From Streptomyces sp. (GTDB lineage Bacteria > Actinomycetota > Actinomycetes > Streptomycetales > Streptomycetaceae): a DNA stretch of 36,174 bases. Below the pieces are notes generated by a model, which made no database searches, was not told the DNA's origin, and saw only the letters and a list, made by a program, of their open reading frames with translations. Made by a program: the position numbers and the translations under genes. The stretch lies in assembly GCF_031181555.1 (NCBI RefSeq), contig NZ_JAPSKQ010000012.1, forward strand, positions 32,493-68,666. The letters are read 5' to 3'. Positions 7,932 through 19,599 of the stretch are shown here, piece after piece (position 1 is the stretch's first letter; each line of letters begins with the position of its first letter).

Positions 7932-8084
7932 CTGTCCGCTCCTTGATTGTGCGCGTTGGCGATATGCGTGCTTACGGCCCTGACCTAGACCTTGGCTGCG
8001 ACGTCATCGTCGGCCCCATCTTTCCAGACTCGGCCGGAACGTCCACGGTGCCGTCCGAGGGCTGGGCGGTCGGCCGCCGGCCGG

Positions 8085-8633
8085 TCAGTCGAGGCCCAGC
8101 TCGTCCTTGGAGTACGCGTACAGGTACGGCACCCCGGCGCCCTCCTGGATCTTCTCGGCGGCGCCGGTGGCCCGGTCGACGATGGTCGCGACGGCCACGA
8201 CCTCGGCGCCCGCCTCGCGCACGGCCTCGACGGCGGTCAGCGGGGAGCCGCCGGTGGTGGAGGTGTCCTCGACGACCAGCACCCGGCGGCCCTTGATGTC
8301 CGGGCCCTCCACGCGGCGCTGCAGGCCGTGCGCCTTGGCGGCCTTGCGGACCACGAAGGCGTCCAGCCTCCGGCCGCGCGCGGCGGCGGCGTGCAGCATG
8401 GCGGCGGCCACCGGGTCGGCGCCCATGGTCAGACCGCCGACCGCGTCGAAGTCCAGCCCGTCGGTCAGGTCCAGCAGCACCTGGCCGACCAGCGGGGCGG
8501 CCTCGCCGTCGAGGGTGATGCGGCGCAGGTCGACGTAGTAGTCGGCCTCCAGACCGGAGGAGAGGGTCACCTTGCCGTGCACCACGGCCTTGTCCTTGAT
8601 CTGCTGCAGCAGCGCGCCGCGAACGTCACTCAT
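8085..8633 (-). CDS. pyrE: Orotate phosphoribosyltransferase
   Basis: This 182-residue enzyme joins orotate to PRPP in pyrimidine synthesis. The PRPP-binding loop is VLVVEDTSTTGGS (about 118-130). The family also shows SGLEADYYVDLRR near the N-terminus and FVVRKAAKAHG in the flexible catalytic loop. It follows the aldose epimerase gene by 10 nt on the same strand, so the two are likely co-transcribed. The other pyr genes are not in the window. Confidence 0.96.
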   Translation of the reverse strand: MSDVRGALLQQIKDKAVVHGKVTLSSGLEADYYVDLRRITLDGEAAPLVGQVLLDLTDGLDFDAVGGLTMGADPVAAAMLHAAAARGRRLDAFVVRKAAKAHGLQRRVEGPDIKGRRVLVVEDTSTTGGSPLTAVEAVREAGAEVVAVATIVDRATGAAEKIQEGAGVPYLYAYSKDELGLD

Positions 8634-8643
8634 GCCAGCCAGC

Positions 8644-9432
8644 TTAAAGGCGGGTCCAGCTCCAGGTGGTGGAGGCCTCCAGCGGTTCCAGGGGGGTCAC
8701 CAGGCGCGGGTGGGTGTTCAGGCCGTCGGGCGGCCCGGTCTGCGGCTCCACGCACACGGCCTCGCGCTGCTCGTCGTAGACCACGACCCACTCCTCGCGG
8801 CTGGTCACCCTCAGCTCCAGCAGACCGGGCCAGGTGAGGGTGACGTCGACGCCGCCGGGCATGCCGAAGCAGTCGTCCCAGGGGCCGGGCTCCGGGTCGA
8901 TGCGGCGGCCGGTGGGCAGGTGGTCCGCGCCGCGCTCCTCCTGCCAGGCGGGCGTGAAGTCCAGCCGCACGTCCGCGCCGCCGAGGGTGCGGTTGAACCA
9001 GGGGTGCCAGCCGATCTGGGCCGGGAAGGACGACTCGTAGGTCTCCACGCTCATGGTCAGCGTCAGGGAGTCCTCGGTGAGCGCGATCTGCTGGGTGACG
9101 CGTCCCGGGTAGGGCCACGGCTCGGCGAGGTCGTACGTGATCACGGCCTCGTCGGTGCTCGTGCGGGCGGTGCGCCAGACGGCGTCGCGGGCGGTGCCGT
9201 GGATGGCGTGCGGCGGGGCGTTGAGCGGCATGTGGTGGACGGTGGCGCCGTCCCGGAACCGGCCGTCGCGGATCCGTCCGCACCAGGGGACCATCGGGAA
9301 GCAGCCGTACCGCTCGCCCTGCCGCAGCAGCTCGACGCCCCCGAGCCGCAGCCCCCCGACCCGGCCGCCGTTGCCCGGCAGCACGGTCGCCTCCGCGTCG
9401 CCCGCGGTCAGCGTGATGTCTTCGTTACTCAC
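8644..9432 (-). CDS. Aldose 1-epimerase family protein
   Basis: A 262-residue beta-sandwich protein of the galactose mutarotase superfamily, acting on a sugar or sugar phosphate in the cytoplasm. Supporting segments are FPMVPWCGRIRDGRF, HAIHGTARD (conserved His before the active site), GWHPWFNR (second conserved His) and VCVEPQTGPPDGLN, in which the Glu fits the catalytic base. No signal peptide is present. It is upstream of pyrE with a 10-nt gap, a pairing usual in Streptomyces. Substrate is not determinable. Confidence 0.9.
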   Translation of the reverse strand: MSNEDITLTAGDAEATVLPGNGGRVGGLRLGGVELLRQGERYGCFPMVPWCGRIRDGRFRDGATVHHMPLNAPPHAIHGTARDAVWRTARTSTDEAVITYDLAEPWPYPGRVTQQIALTEDSLTLTMSVETYESSFPAQIGWHPWFNRTLGGADVRLDFTPAWQEERGADHLPTGRRIDPEPGPWDDCFGMPGGVDVTLTWPGLLELRVTSREEWVVVYDEQREAVCVEPQTGPPDGLNTHPRLVTPLEPLEASTTWSWTRL

Positions 9433-9493
9433 GTGACGACCCTACTGGGGTGATCAAGGGGGCGTGGGGCCTGTCCGGCCGGACGGCCCGCGT

Positions 9494-9525
9494 CGCTCGG
9501 TGCCGCTCGGTGCCGCTCAGTGCCG
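9494..9525 (-). repeat. Short 10-bp tandem repeat at the 3' end of the SRPBCC gene
   Basis: About three copies of a CGCTCGGTGC-like unit in direct succession cover the stop codon of the SRPBCC gene. A single base difference in the last copy (CTCAGTG) creates the stop (9517-9519), so the reading frame end depends on the repeat variant. Confidence 0.5.
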
Positions 9526-10500
9526 TCGGCGCAGCGCCCTGATCGCGACGACGGCCGAGGCCACCGCGAGCGCCGCCGCCGGGGCGGCCCAGCGCAGGGG
9601 GCTGCGGGGCGAGACGGTCTGGGGGGCGGGAACGGGGGCGTACCGGCCGCGGGGCGGTGCGTGGTCCACCTCCTCGGCGCTGCGGCCGATCATCGTCCGC
9701 CGGGCGTGGGCCGCCTCGGCGACGGAGTCGTCCTCGTCGGCGGGGCCGGGGGAGGGCGGGGGGACCTCCGTGCCGAAGACGGAGGGGAGGTCCGGGGCGG
9801 GCTCCTCGGCGGGCCCGGCGGGTCCTGGGAGCCCGGAGGCCTCCGGGGGCTCCGAGGGCTCCGGGGACTCCGAGGGCTCCGGGGATTTCGCGGGTCCGGG
9901 CACGGGGGGCGGGACGTCGTCCGCGTCCGGGGTGGTCTCGAAGTCGGTGGTGGCCCGCGGTTCGAAGTCCCCCGCCGCCAGGAGCTCCGGCGACTCGGGG
10001 CCGGCGGCCGGGCCGGGTTCCGCCCCGGGGGCCTGCGGGCCGGGAGCCGGCTCCGCCGCCGTGTCCGGCGGTTCCGCCGCCACCGTGCCCAGGTTCTCCG
10101 CGAAGCGGTCCAGCAGGCGGGACACCGCCGAGGCCACCGCGTCCGCCGGAAGGTCCGTGATCCGGCCGTCGGCCGTCGCCGTGCCGTCGACGGTGAGGGT
10201 GGCGCCGCCCTCCGCGTCCTTCAGGCGCAGCCGCAGCGCCAGCTCCACCGAGCCGGTGCCGCGGGTCTCCGCCACGTCGCCCTCGACGGCGTAGGAGCCG
10301 TCGTCCCGCCCGGACACCCGTACGGCGCCCCGGTAGGTGACGGAGTGGCCGCCGACGCGGATCCTCAGCCGGCCGGCGACGGGGTCGGGGGCACCGGCGT
10401 CGTGCTGGAGCCCGGGCACCGCCCGGGCGACCCGCGCGGGGTCGTCCAGCACCTCCCTGAGCCGCTCCACCGCAACCGGAACGAACACCTCGTGCTCCAT
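9517..10500 (-). CDS. SRPBCC (CoxG-like) domain protein with C-terminal membrane anchor
   Basis: This is a 327-residue protein in three parts. Residues 1 to about 145 form a START/SRPBCC domain of the CoxG type (MEHEVFVPVAVERLREVL at the start, with the DPARVARAVPGLQ segment typical of CoxG). A long Pro/Glu/Ser/Ala-rich linker follows, holding a PEPSE-like repeat near 9840-9900. The end is one hydrophobic helix, AAPAAALAVASAVVAIRAL, capped by RRRH, which looks like a tail anchor with the domain in the cytoplasm. The ATG at 10500 is the start that begins the domain directly; a longer form from further upstream is possible but adds unstructured sequence. Ligand and role are unknown. Confidence 0.8.
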   Translation of the reverse strand: MEHEVFVPVAVERLREVLDDPARVARAVPGLQHDAGAPDPVAGRLRIRVGGHSVTYRGAVRVSGRDDGSYAVEGDVAETRGTGSVELALRLRLKDAEGGATLTVDGTATADGRITDLPADAVASAVSRLLDRFAENLGTVAAEPPDTAAEPAPGPQAPGAEPGPAAGPESPELLAAGDFEPRATTDFETTPDADDVPPPVPGPAKSPEPSESPEPSEPPEASGLPGPAGPAEEPAPDLPSVFGTEVPPPSPGPADEDDSVAEAAHARRTMIGRSAEEVDHAPPRGRYAPVPAPQTVSPRSPLRWAAPAAALAVASAVVAIRALRRRH

Positions 10501-10585
10501 GAGTGCGGAGCCTACCCAGGTGACGCCGGGCTGTACCCCCGTCGGCGCGAAGTCGCGGCGCGTCGGTGCCGGGCGCGGCAGGGGC

Positions 10586-12241
10586 TCAGCCGGCGTACCG
10601 GGGATGCACCAGCGTGGACGGCGGCAGACCGGGCACACGGGTGCGCGCGGCGGCCCGGGCGTCCGCCGCGAGGGAGGCCTCGGTGAGCGTGCGCGGACGC
10701 GGCCCGGACGGGTCGAGGCGCAGTCCGGGGTCCGTGCGGGCGGCCAGGACGAAGCCCCAGTCGCGGGGGGCGGGGGCGGTGTCCGCGGGGGCGCGGCCGG
10801 GTCCGGCGGCGACGTCGACGAACCGGCCGCGCGTGCGGTACGGGGCGGTGCGGAGACCGGCCGCGCGCAGGGTCGCCTCCACCGTCCAGAAGTCGTGGGG
10901 GCGGGACGCCACCGGGCCGCCGTGCACCACGAGCCGCCCGCCGGGTCCCAGGACGCGCCGGGCCAGGCCGTAGAACTCCTGCGAGTACAGCTTGGTGCTC
11001 GCGGTGATCCCGGGGTGCGGCAGGTCCGAGACCACCACGTCGTACGCCGCCGGGGGCGCCCCGCGCAGCCAGTCGAAGGCGTCCGCGGTGGTCACGCGCA
11101 CCCGCGGGTCGTCGAGGGCGTGCGCGTTCAGCGCGGACAGCGCGGGGTCGCGGCGGGCCAGCCGCACCATGTCCGCGTCCAGCTCGACGACGTCGACCCG
11201 GTGCACCCCGGGGTGGCGCAGCACCTCGCGGGCGGCCAGTCCGTCACCGCCGCCGAGGACGAGCACGCGGGCGTGCGGCCCGGTCATCGCGGGGTGCACC
11301 AGCGCCTCGTGGTACCGCAGTTCGTCCCGGCCGCTGACCCGCAGCCGCCCGTCGAGGTACAGGCCCAGCGGCCGGCCGTCCCGGCCGCCGGTGAGCACGA
11401 CCTCCTGGACGTCGGTCCGCAGGGCCACGCGCACGTCCGAGCCGTACAGGGCGTGCCGGGCGGCCCGCTCGAAGTCGTCGACGAGGACGGCGGCCGAGGC
11501 GAGGACCGCGAGCACGCAGGCGTTGGCGGCCACCAGCAGCAGGCGGGCGCGGCGGGTGAGGTCCTGCCGGAAGAGGCCGAGCACCAGCGCTCCGCCGACG
11601 ACCGCGTTGACGGCACCGGTGATCAGCGCGCCGGTCAGCTGGCCGAGGAACGGCAGGAGGAGGAAGGGGAAGGCGAGGCCGCCGACGAGCGCGCCGACGT
11701 AGTCCGCGGCGAACAGGTCGGCCACCGCACCGCCCGCGTCCTGCCGGCGGATCCGCTGGATCAGCTCCATCAGCAGCGGGACCTCGGCGCCGATCAGCAG
11801 CCCGGTGGCGAGGGAGAAGGCGACCAGGAGAACGCGCGGGCCGCTCGCCCAGGGGCCGCCCCAGCCGCCGGTCCAGGCGAAGACGGCGTACAGGGCCATC
11901 GCGCTGCACCCGCCGACGAGGGCGAGCACGGCCTCGACGGCGCCGAAACCGGCCGCCGCGTGCCGGCACAGCCGTTTCGCGGCCAGGGAGCCGATGCCCA
12001 TCGCGAAGACCATCACGGACAGCACGACGGACGCCTGGGTGACCGAGTCGCCCATCAAGTACGTCGCCAGCGCGACGAGTTCGAGCTCGTACACGAGTCC
12101 GCAGGCCGCACAGACGAACACGCCCGCGAGGACCAGGAACCGCCCGGTGCCCTGCCGCACGGGCAGCCGCACGGGGCCGCCGCCGGGCCCGTCCCCGGGC
12201 TGCGCGGATCCGGGCGGGGCAGGGGCCTGCGGTTCGATCAC
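10586..12241 (-). CDS. Membrane-fused spermidine synthase-like protein
   Basis: A 551-residue protein with two halves. The first ~240 residues contain several membrane helices (for example [21 protein letters not shown] and [19 protein letters not shown]). The C-terminal half is a polyamine aminopropyltransferase-like Rossmann domain with [16 protein letters not shown] (cofactor-binding), [21 protein letters not shown] and [10 protein letters not shown], where the Asp matches the catalytic position of spermidine synthases. It is the common actinobacterial membrane form and lies next to a DUF2617 gene, as in other streptomycetes. The GTG start at 12241 has a poor Shine-Dalgarno, so the exact N-terminus is uncertain. 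Whether it makes spermidine or another polyamine cannot be told. Confidence 0.9.
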   Translation of the reverse strand: MIEPQAPAPPGSAQPGDGPGGGPVRLPVRQGTGRFLVLAGVFVCAACGLVYELELVALATYLMGDSVTQASVVLSVMVFAMGIGSLAAKRLCRHAAAGFGAVEAVLALVGGCSAMALYAVFAWTGGWGGPWASGPRVLLVAFSLATGLLIGAEVPLLMELIQRIRRQDAGGAVADLFAADYVGALVGGLAFPFLLLPFLGQLTGALITGAVNAVVGGALVLGLFRQDLTRRARLLLVAANACVLAVLASAAVLVDDFERAARHALYGSDVRVALRTDVQEVVLTGGRDGRPLGLYLDGRLRVSGRDELRYHEALVHPAMTGPHARVLVLGGGDGLAAREVLRHPGVHRVDVVELDADMVRLARRDPALSALNAHALDDPRVRVTTADAFDWLRGAPPAAYDVVVSDLPHPGITASTKLYSQEFYGLARRVLGPGGRLVVHGGPVASRPHDFWTVEATLRAAGLRTAPYRTRGRFVDVAAGPGRAPADTAPAPRDWGFVLAARTDPGLRLDPSGPRPRTLTEASLAADARAAARTRVPGLPPSTLVHPRYAG

Positions 12242-12388
12242 CCCTGCGACGTTACGTTACGCCTCCGGAACGGATCGTCACCCACACGTGTGGTGTTTGT
12301 TTACGTACGTCCGATAGTGGTACGAGCGAGCGGACCGCCTGGGCGCGCCCCCGTGGTCACGCCCCCGCGGGCTCCGCGCGCCGGCCCC

Positions 12389-12907
12389 TCACAGCGCCGC
12401 CCCCACACGCACTCCCACCTTCGTCCGGGTCACCACCAGCTGCCCGTCCTGCGGATAGGCGTGCCAGGTCCGCCAGTGGACCTGGCCCCCGTGACGCTGG
12501 GCGAGCATCGCGGTGAACGCGTGCGGGCTGCCGGGGAAGACCCCGGCGAGGCCCTGCGGATGGTCGGAGACCAGCGCGAGCAACTCCTGGGCGCGGCCCG
12601 CGAAGGAGCCCGGGGAGAGGACCTCCACCCGGGCGGCGAACTCGTACTCCCAGTCGTCCACCCGCTTGGCCACGCCCAGCGGAAGGGGCGTACTGCTGCC
12701 CGGAATGCACGCCACCGTCTCCGAGCACACGCCCCCCTCCTCCTCCACCAGCACCTGGTGCGACGCGCCCAGGAGTCTCAACTGCAGCTTCGCCCCGGCC
12801 AGTTCGAGGTCGAGGGTGGCCAGAGCGGGAAGCGGCTCGCGTCCCAGGGCCCAGGCGAGGTCGGCCGCGCGGGTGTCGGTGTAGGCGGTGGTCAGGGTCG
12901 TGAGCAT
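12389..12907 (-). CDS. DUF2617 family protein
   Basis: This 172-residue soluble protein starts MLTTLTTAYTDTRAADLAWALG and matches DUF2617, a family found beside spermidine synthase-like genes in streptomycetes. Its function is unknown. I chose the ATG at 12907 because GGAG lies 9 nt before it and the domain starts there. An upstream in-frame ATG (12955) would add 16 Arg/Ser-rich residues. It is upstream of the spermidine synthase-like gene with a 147-nt gap holding a CACACGTGTG palindrome, so a separate promoter for that gene is possible. Confidence 0.8.
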   Translation of the reverse strand: MLTTLTTAYTDTRAADLAWALGREPLPALATLDLELAGAKLQLRLLGASHQVLVEEEGGVCSETVACIPGSSTPLPLGVAKRVDDWEYEFAARVEVLSPGSFAGRAQELLALVSDHPQGLAGVFPGSPHAFTAMLAQRHGGQVHWRTWHAYPQDGQLVVTRTKVGVRVGAAL

Positions 12908-13319
12908 GGATCGGCTCCGCAAAGCACGCAAGGAGAGGGAGATGTGGGTCCGCACGCCCCGGTCGCACCGGGGAATCCGGCCCGTCGGCCCGGACGGCCG
13001 GCCGGAAGAAGGGTCCGCGGGGAGTCCGAGGACTGCGTCGGTGAGGGAGAGGGAATCATGAACTGGGGTGCCGCCACAGCGTTTTTACCCAACTTCGTGC
13101 GCTTTCCATCCCCTAGAGGGCCCCTCAGCTCACCTGTTCAACCCCGGGGTACGCCTCGTGGTGACGGCGGGCGCCCGCGTGCCGCGTCGACCGTCCGCCC
13201 GACCGGAACCGGACCGCAGCCCGCCGTCCGCCGATCACGGCGCAGCGGGGCCCGCCCCAGGTGCGGACCCCGCTGCCGCGGATGCGTCATCCCCCGTGGC
13301 GGAGGCGGACTGCCCCGTG
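12908..13319. other. Intergenic stretch, no gene supported
   Basis: These 412 nt lie between two minus-strand genes. Both strands have open frames, but their translations are Arg/Pro/Ala-rich without any recognisable domain, as expected from biased G+C. A GCGGGCGCCCGC palindrome occurs near 13167. The region should contain the DUF2617 promoter, not located. Confidence 0.5.
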
Positions 13320-13595
13320 TCAGCTGCCTCCGCCGCATCCGCCGCCGCCCCCGCAGGACGACCCGCCTCCGCAGGACGAGCCGCCGCCGGACGACGAACC
13401 GCAGGACGACCCGGAGCCGCCGCCACTTGCCCACCAGCTGCTGTCGCCGCTGCCGCGGCGGCTCCCGGACGTTCCGGCGCGGACGCCGGTCGCCCGGGTG
13501 CGGCCCGCGCCCCTGCGTGCCGAGGCCACGACCAGCACGACGAGCAGTGCGACGAACAGTGTGAAGACCAGAGCCCCGACGATGCCGATGACCAT
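13320..13595 (-). CDS. Small membrane protein with Gly/Ser/Cys-rich tail
   Basis: A 91-residue protein. An N-terminal helix (VIGIVGALVFTLFVALLVVLV) is followed by an Arg-rich linker and a tail of almost only Gly, Ser and Cys. Four cysteines occur in the last 30 residues in SCG or GCG settings, ending CGGGGGCGGGS. The Shine-Dalgarno GGAAGGAGGG before the ATG at 13595 is excellent, which supports a real gene despite low complexity. Similar proteins with SCGGG tails are annotated as hypothetical in streptomycetes. The tail might bind metal or be a disordered surface segment; there is no direct clue. It is divergent from the aminotransferase gene. Confidence 0.7.
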   Translation of the reverse strand: MVIGIVGALVFTLFVALLVVLVVASARRGAGRTRATGVRAGTSGSRRGSGDSSWWASGGGSGSSCGSSSGGGSSCGGGSSCGGGGGCGGGS

Positions 13596-13743
13596 GGCGT
13601 CGCCCTCCTTCCCATCCCCCGTGATCCCCCGAAGCAGCCCCCCGTGGGTGCCTCGCTCACGCGTGTGACCGGGAGATGCCCACCGCCCGCGCGGCCCAAA
13701 GCAGAGTTGAGGAAGTCCAGAGCTTCGGCGCAGGATGGCCGGC

Positions 13744-14946
<1,203 letters not shown>

Positions 14947-14982
14947 GGACGAGCCGAGGGACACCGGGCCGTCGAGCACGAG

Positions 14983-15032
14983 GAGCCCGGCCCCGGCGGC
15001 CGGCCGTCGTGGCCGGTGTCCGGGCCGGGCTC
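14983..15032. terminator. Terminator between aminotransferase and YbjN genes
   Basis: Arms GAGCCCGGCCC (14983-14993) and GGGCCGGGCTC (15022-15032) pair perfectly around a G/C-rich interior that can also fold (CCGGCC with GGCCGG). It lies between converging genes. Confidence 0.7.
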
Positions 15033-15079
15033 TCCCCGCGGGCGGCGCGTATCCGCCGCCCGCCGCGCTCGGCGACGGC

Positions 15080-15604
15080 CTACTCGTCGTCGGGCTTGTC
15101 CGCCTCGTTGATCTCCTGCTCCAGGCCGAGCTGCTCGACGAGCCACTTGTCGAACTCGATGGCGGCCCGCACCCAGCTGACCGTCGACGAGACGAAGTGC
15201 TCCAGGCTGACGCCCATGCCGATCAGCATCTGGGCCTCACCGATGAGACGGACGGTGCCGTCGTCATGGGTGTGGGTGTAGACCTTGGGCCACAGGGTGC
15301 GCCGGTTCCAGTCGTCGACGGACTCGAGCAGCTGCGGCTTCTCGTCGATCTGGTGCGGCCGGTCGTAGAACGTCCGCACGGAGAAGATCTGCTGGTCACC
15401 CTCCCCGCGGAACATGAAGTAGGTGCGGAACTGCTCCCACGGCGCCGCGAGGTCACCCTCGTCGTCGACGACGTACTTGAGCTCCATCTGGTCGAGGAGC
15501 TGCTTCACAAGGTCCTGATCCGGGACGACGGGGCCCGCCGGTCCTTGGGGCTGCGGCTCGGGCTGGCCCCCGAAATTCGGAATCGAGGACGGGTCGATGC
15601 TCAC
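15080..15604 (-). CDS. YbjN domain-containing protein
   Basis: A 174-residue soluble protein of the YbjN/sensory-transduction-like family. It has a Pro/Gln-rich N-terminus (SIDPSSIPNFGGQ), a mixed alpha/beta core with TYFMFRGEGDQQIFSVRTF and KVYTHTHDDGTVRLIGEAQ, and an acidic tail. YbjN domains resemble type III secretion chaperone folds, but the actinobacterial role is unknown. I chose the GTG at 15604, preceded by GAAGGG. A longer frame from 15664 starts with a low-complexity segment. It lies downstream of clpB on the same strand, separated by a strong hairpin. Confidence 0.82.
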   Translation of the reverse strand: MSIDPSSIPNFGGQPEPQPQGPAGPVVPDQDLVKQLLDQMELKYVVDDEGDLAAPWEQFRTYFMFRGEGDQQIFSVRTFYDRPHQIDEKPQLLESVDDWNRRTLWPKVYTHTHDDGTVRLIGEAQMLIGMGVSLEHFVSSTVSWVRAAIEFDKWLVEQLGLEQEINEADKPDDE

Positions 15605-15677
15605 CGTGATTTTCCCTTCGTACGGATCCCGCCATCCTCCCCCATGCGGGGAGGGGGGTGGCAAGCCCCGACGGGCC

Positions 15678-15696
15678 TGTCAGCCCTGGGCTGACA
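15678..15696. promoter_or_regulatory. Perfect dyad TGTCAGCC-N3-GGCTGACA
   Basis: Two 8-bp arms around CTG lie 74 nt upstream of the YbjN start and downstream of the clpB terminator. The placement suits an operator in the YbjN promoter; a small hairpin is the alternative. Confidence 0.4.
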
Positions 15697-15730
15697 CGAT
15701 CCGGTCAATCTCCGGGTACCCGGCGAAGGG

Positions 15731-15763
15731 CGGGCCCAACGTCCGCGGGGGACGCCGGGCCCG
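15731..15763 (-). terminator. Terminator behind clpB
   Basis: Outer arms CGGGCCC (15731-15737) and GGGCCCG (15757-15763) enclose a second stem CGTCC/GGACG with a 5-nt loop and a symmetric AA/CC internal loop. It lies 17 nt after the clpB stop. Confidence 0.7.
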
Positions 15764-15779
15764 GGAACGGCTCCGTGAC

Positions 15780-18377
<2,598 letters not shown>

Positions 18378-18445
18378 GTGTCCGTTCTCCTCCTTGCGAT
18401 GACCCTTCAGCGTCCTTCGTGGCTGACTCGGTCAACGTACACAAA

Positions 18446-18466
18446 CTTGAGTCTATTCCACTCAAG
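18446..18466. promoter_or_regulatory. HAIR operator (HspR site) upstream of clpB
   Basis: CTTGAGT-N7-ACTCAAG matches the HspR-associated inverted repeat perfectly in both arms (18446-18452, 18460-18466). A -10-like TACGTT occurs just 3' of it on the minus strand. HspR is encoded in this window at 23201-23653. Confidence 0.93.
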
Positions 18467-18839
18467 GTGGTGAACGGGAGGGCCGGAGCGGATGAGTTCG
18501 GGCACGGCCGTCACTTCGCGGCACGGCCACCACGCGGCCCGTGGATCCGGGCACGCCGTGTCCGGCTTCCGGCGCGAGGGACGCCTCCGCACGCCGGCCG
18601 GCCTCCGTCCGGGCGGCACTCCGCATCCGGTACCCGCCGGGGTGGCATACGACGCCGGGGCGCCGACGTCCCGGAGTCGGCCCGGGAACGACCCGGACGG
18701 CCGCCGGGGCCGCACTCACCGCGCGAGGGGGCGAGGGGCGAACGAGGAGGGGGAGGGCGGGCGGGGACTCGCACCGGTGAACGATCATTACCGGCCATCA
18801 CACGGTCGGTCCGATACCCGGAAATGTCCCGGAAAACTA
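18467..18839. other. Intergenic region upstream of clpB, no gene supported
   Basis: These 373 nt lie between the clpB operator and the terminator of the DSSWG transcript. Open frames exist on both strands, but their products are Arg/Gly/Pro-rich with no domain or ribosome-binding support. Confidence 0.5.
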
Positions 18840-18878
18840 CAGCGGCGTCACCGTGTTCAGGTCACGGTGACGCCGCTG
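18840..18878 (-). terminator. Strong intrinsic terminator of the DSSWG-peptide transcript
   Basis: A perfect 16-bp stem (18840-18855 with 18863-18878) has a 7-nt loop. On the minus strand it is followed by TAGTTTTCC, a T-rich tract that is rare in this G/C-rich DNA. It is 44 nt after the Rieske-like gene stop and defines a two-gene transcript. Confidence 0.88.
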
Positions 18879-18922
18879 CGGGGGGAAGCACCTGCGCGAT
18901 CTGTTACGACGGGGGAATCGCG

Positions 18923-19258
18923 TCAGGCACTGCGGGGGGTGGCTGAGATGGTCCGGGGGGCAGGGGACTCGGACGCCACCTGCCGATGGTCCCGCTGGTC
19001 CAGGTTCACAAAGATCATTCCGTATCGGATGGCACACCGCACGGGCTGCGGCGCCCCCCTGGGCCGGCGCAGGCACCGGAACGCCCGTACGTCCCCGTCC
19101 TCGTCCCGCGTGACGACGACCGGCTCACCGAACACGGTCACCATCAGCGAGTCCCCGTTGTGGGGGATGGCGGTCACCAGGTCGATGAAGTGCCATCCGG
19201 ACCGGTAGGCGGTGGCCATCTCGCGGCGGAAGGATCGATCGTCGGGAGGTGTGGTCAT
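18923..19258 (-). CDS. Small degenerate Rieske-like protein coupled to the DSSWG peptide
   Basis: This 111-residue protein has no signal peptide. The segment LMVTVFGEPVVVTRDEDGDV followed by RAFRC and RGAP closely resembles the start of a Rieske [2Fe-2S] domain of ring-hydroxylating oxygenases, and IFVNLDQ resembles the end of such a domain. The cluster ligands are altered: the C-x-H pair reads CLR (with RPRGA after it) and the C-x2-H pair reads CAIR. The gap between them is also shorter than usual. So cysteines remain but both histidines are replaced, and ordinary Rieske chemistry is unlikely. Its ATG is 3 nt after the peptide stop, so the two are translationally coupled. The family call is by eye; function is unknown. 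Confidence 0.62.
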   Translation of the reverse strand: MTTPPDDRSFRREMATAYRSGWHFIDLVTAIPHNGDSLMVTVFGEPVVVTRDEDGDVRAFRCLRRPRGAPQPVRCAIRYGMIFVNLDQRDHRQVASESPAPRTISATPRSA

Positions 19259-19261
19259 CGC

Positions 19262-19486
19262 TCAGCCCCAACTGCTGTCGTCCGCCGCAACGGGAGCGGG
19301 CACACCCCAGCTACTGTCCGCGATCACGGACTTGGTGCCCGCCACCGGTCCCCAACTACTGTCCGCCCGAGCGTCGCCCTCCGCGCCGGCCAGGCCACTC
19401 AGCACTCCGAAGGCCGCGACGACGGAGAAGGCGGCGACAAGCACCGAGCGAAGCGTTCTCTTGCGCATAGTCGGCTTCGTCCTCAC
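19262..19486 (-). CDS. Secreted small peptide with three DSSWG repeats
   Basis: A 74-residue secreted peptide. A basic start (KPTMRKRTLR) and hydrophobic helix (SVLVAAFSVVAAFGVL, then AGA) form a Sec signal peptide with likely cleavage near AGA or DARA. The mature part is about 35-40 residues and contains DSSWG at 42-46, 57-61 and 70-74, with the last repeat ending the protein. The GTG at 19486 has GAGGGG 8-9 nt upstream; the in-frame ATG at 19468 is less well placed. No cysteines are present. It is first in a two-gene transcript and divergent from a LuxR-type regulator. A processed peptide signal is one hypothesis, a cell-wall or surface peptide another. I do not know a described family. Confidence 0.8.
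   Translation of the reverse strand: MRTKPTMRKRTLRSVLVAAFSVVAAFGVLSGLAGAEGDARADSSWGPVAGTKSVIADSSWGVPAPVAADDSSWG
19265..19363 (-). repeat. Three near-identical DNA repeats encoding (A/D)DSSWG
   Basis: Minus-strand units at 19349-19363, 19304-19318 and 19265-19279 read GACAGTAGTTGGGGA, GACAGTAGCTGGGGT and GACAGCAGTTGGGGC. The starts are 45 and 39 nt apart. Four of the six Ser codons are AGT, which is rare in such G/C-rich genes. Confidence 0.8.
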
Positions 19487-19561
19487 TTGAAGGTCCCCTC
19501 TTCCCCCGTCCGATAAGACGATGGCTCATTCGGACACATCATGGCCACACAATCGGTGCAT

Positions 19562-19578
19562 CATGTTCCTGCATGTTC
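19562..19578. promoter_or_regulatory. Direct repeat CATGTTC-N3-CATGTTC in the divergent intergenic region
   Basis: Two identical 7-mers are spaced 10 nt start to start (one helical turn) between the DSSWG peptide gene and the LuxR-type regulator. A TCCTG-N6-CAGGA dyad overlaps them. This is a plausible operator for the adjacent regulator if translation starts at the TTG at 19600. Confidence 0.4.
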
Positions 19579-19599
19579 AGGACCCTGGGGGGTGGAGAT

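Noticed and set aside
9840..9900. CRISPR-like repeat pattern
   Set aside because: Units are short, in frame and encode Ser/Pro/Glu; there are no spacers of constant length and no cas genes.
19262..19486. DSSWG peptide as a graspetide or other modified RiPP
   Set aside because: No ATP-grasp, radical SAM or other standard modifying enzyme is adjacent, and the peptide has a Sec signal peptide. The Rieske-like partner lacks cluster ligands, so modification is not supported.
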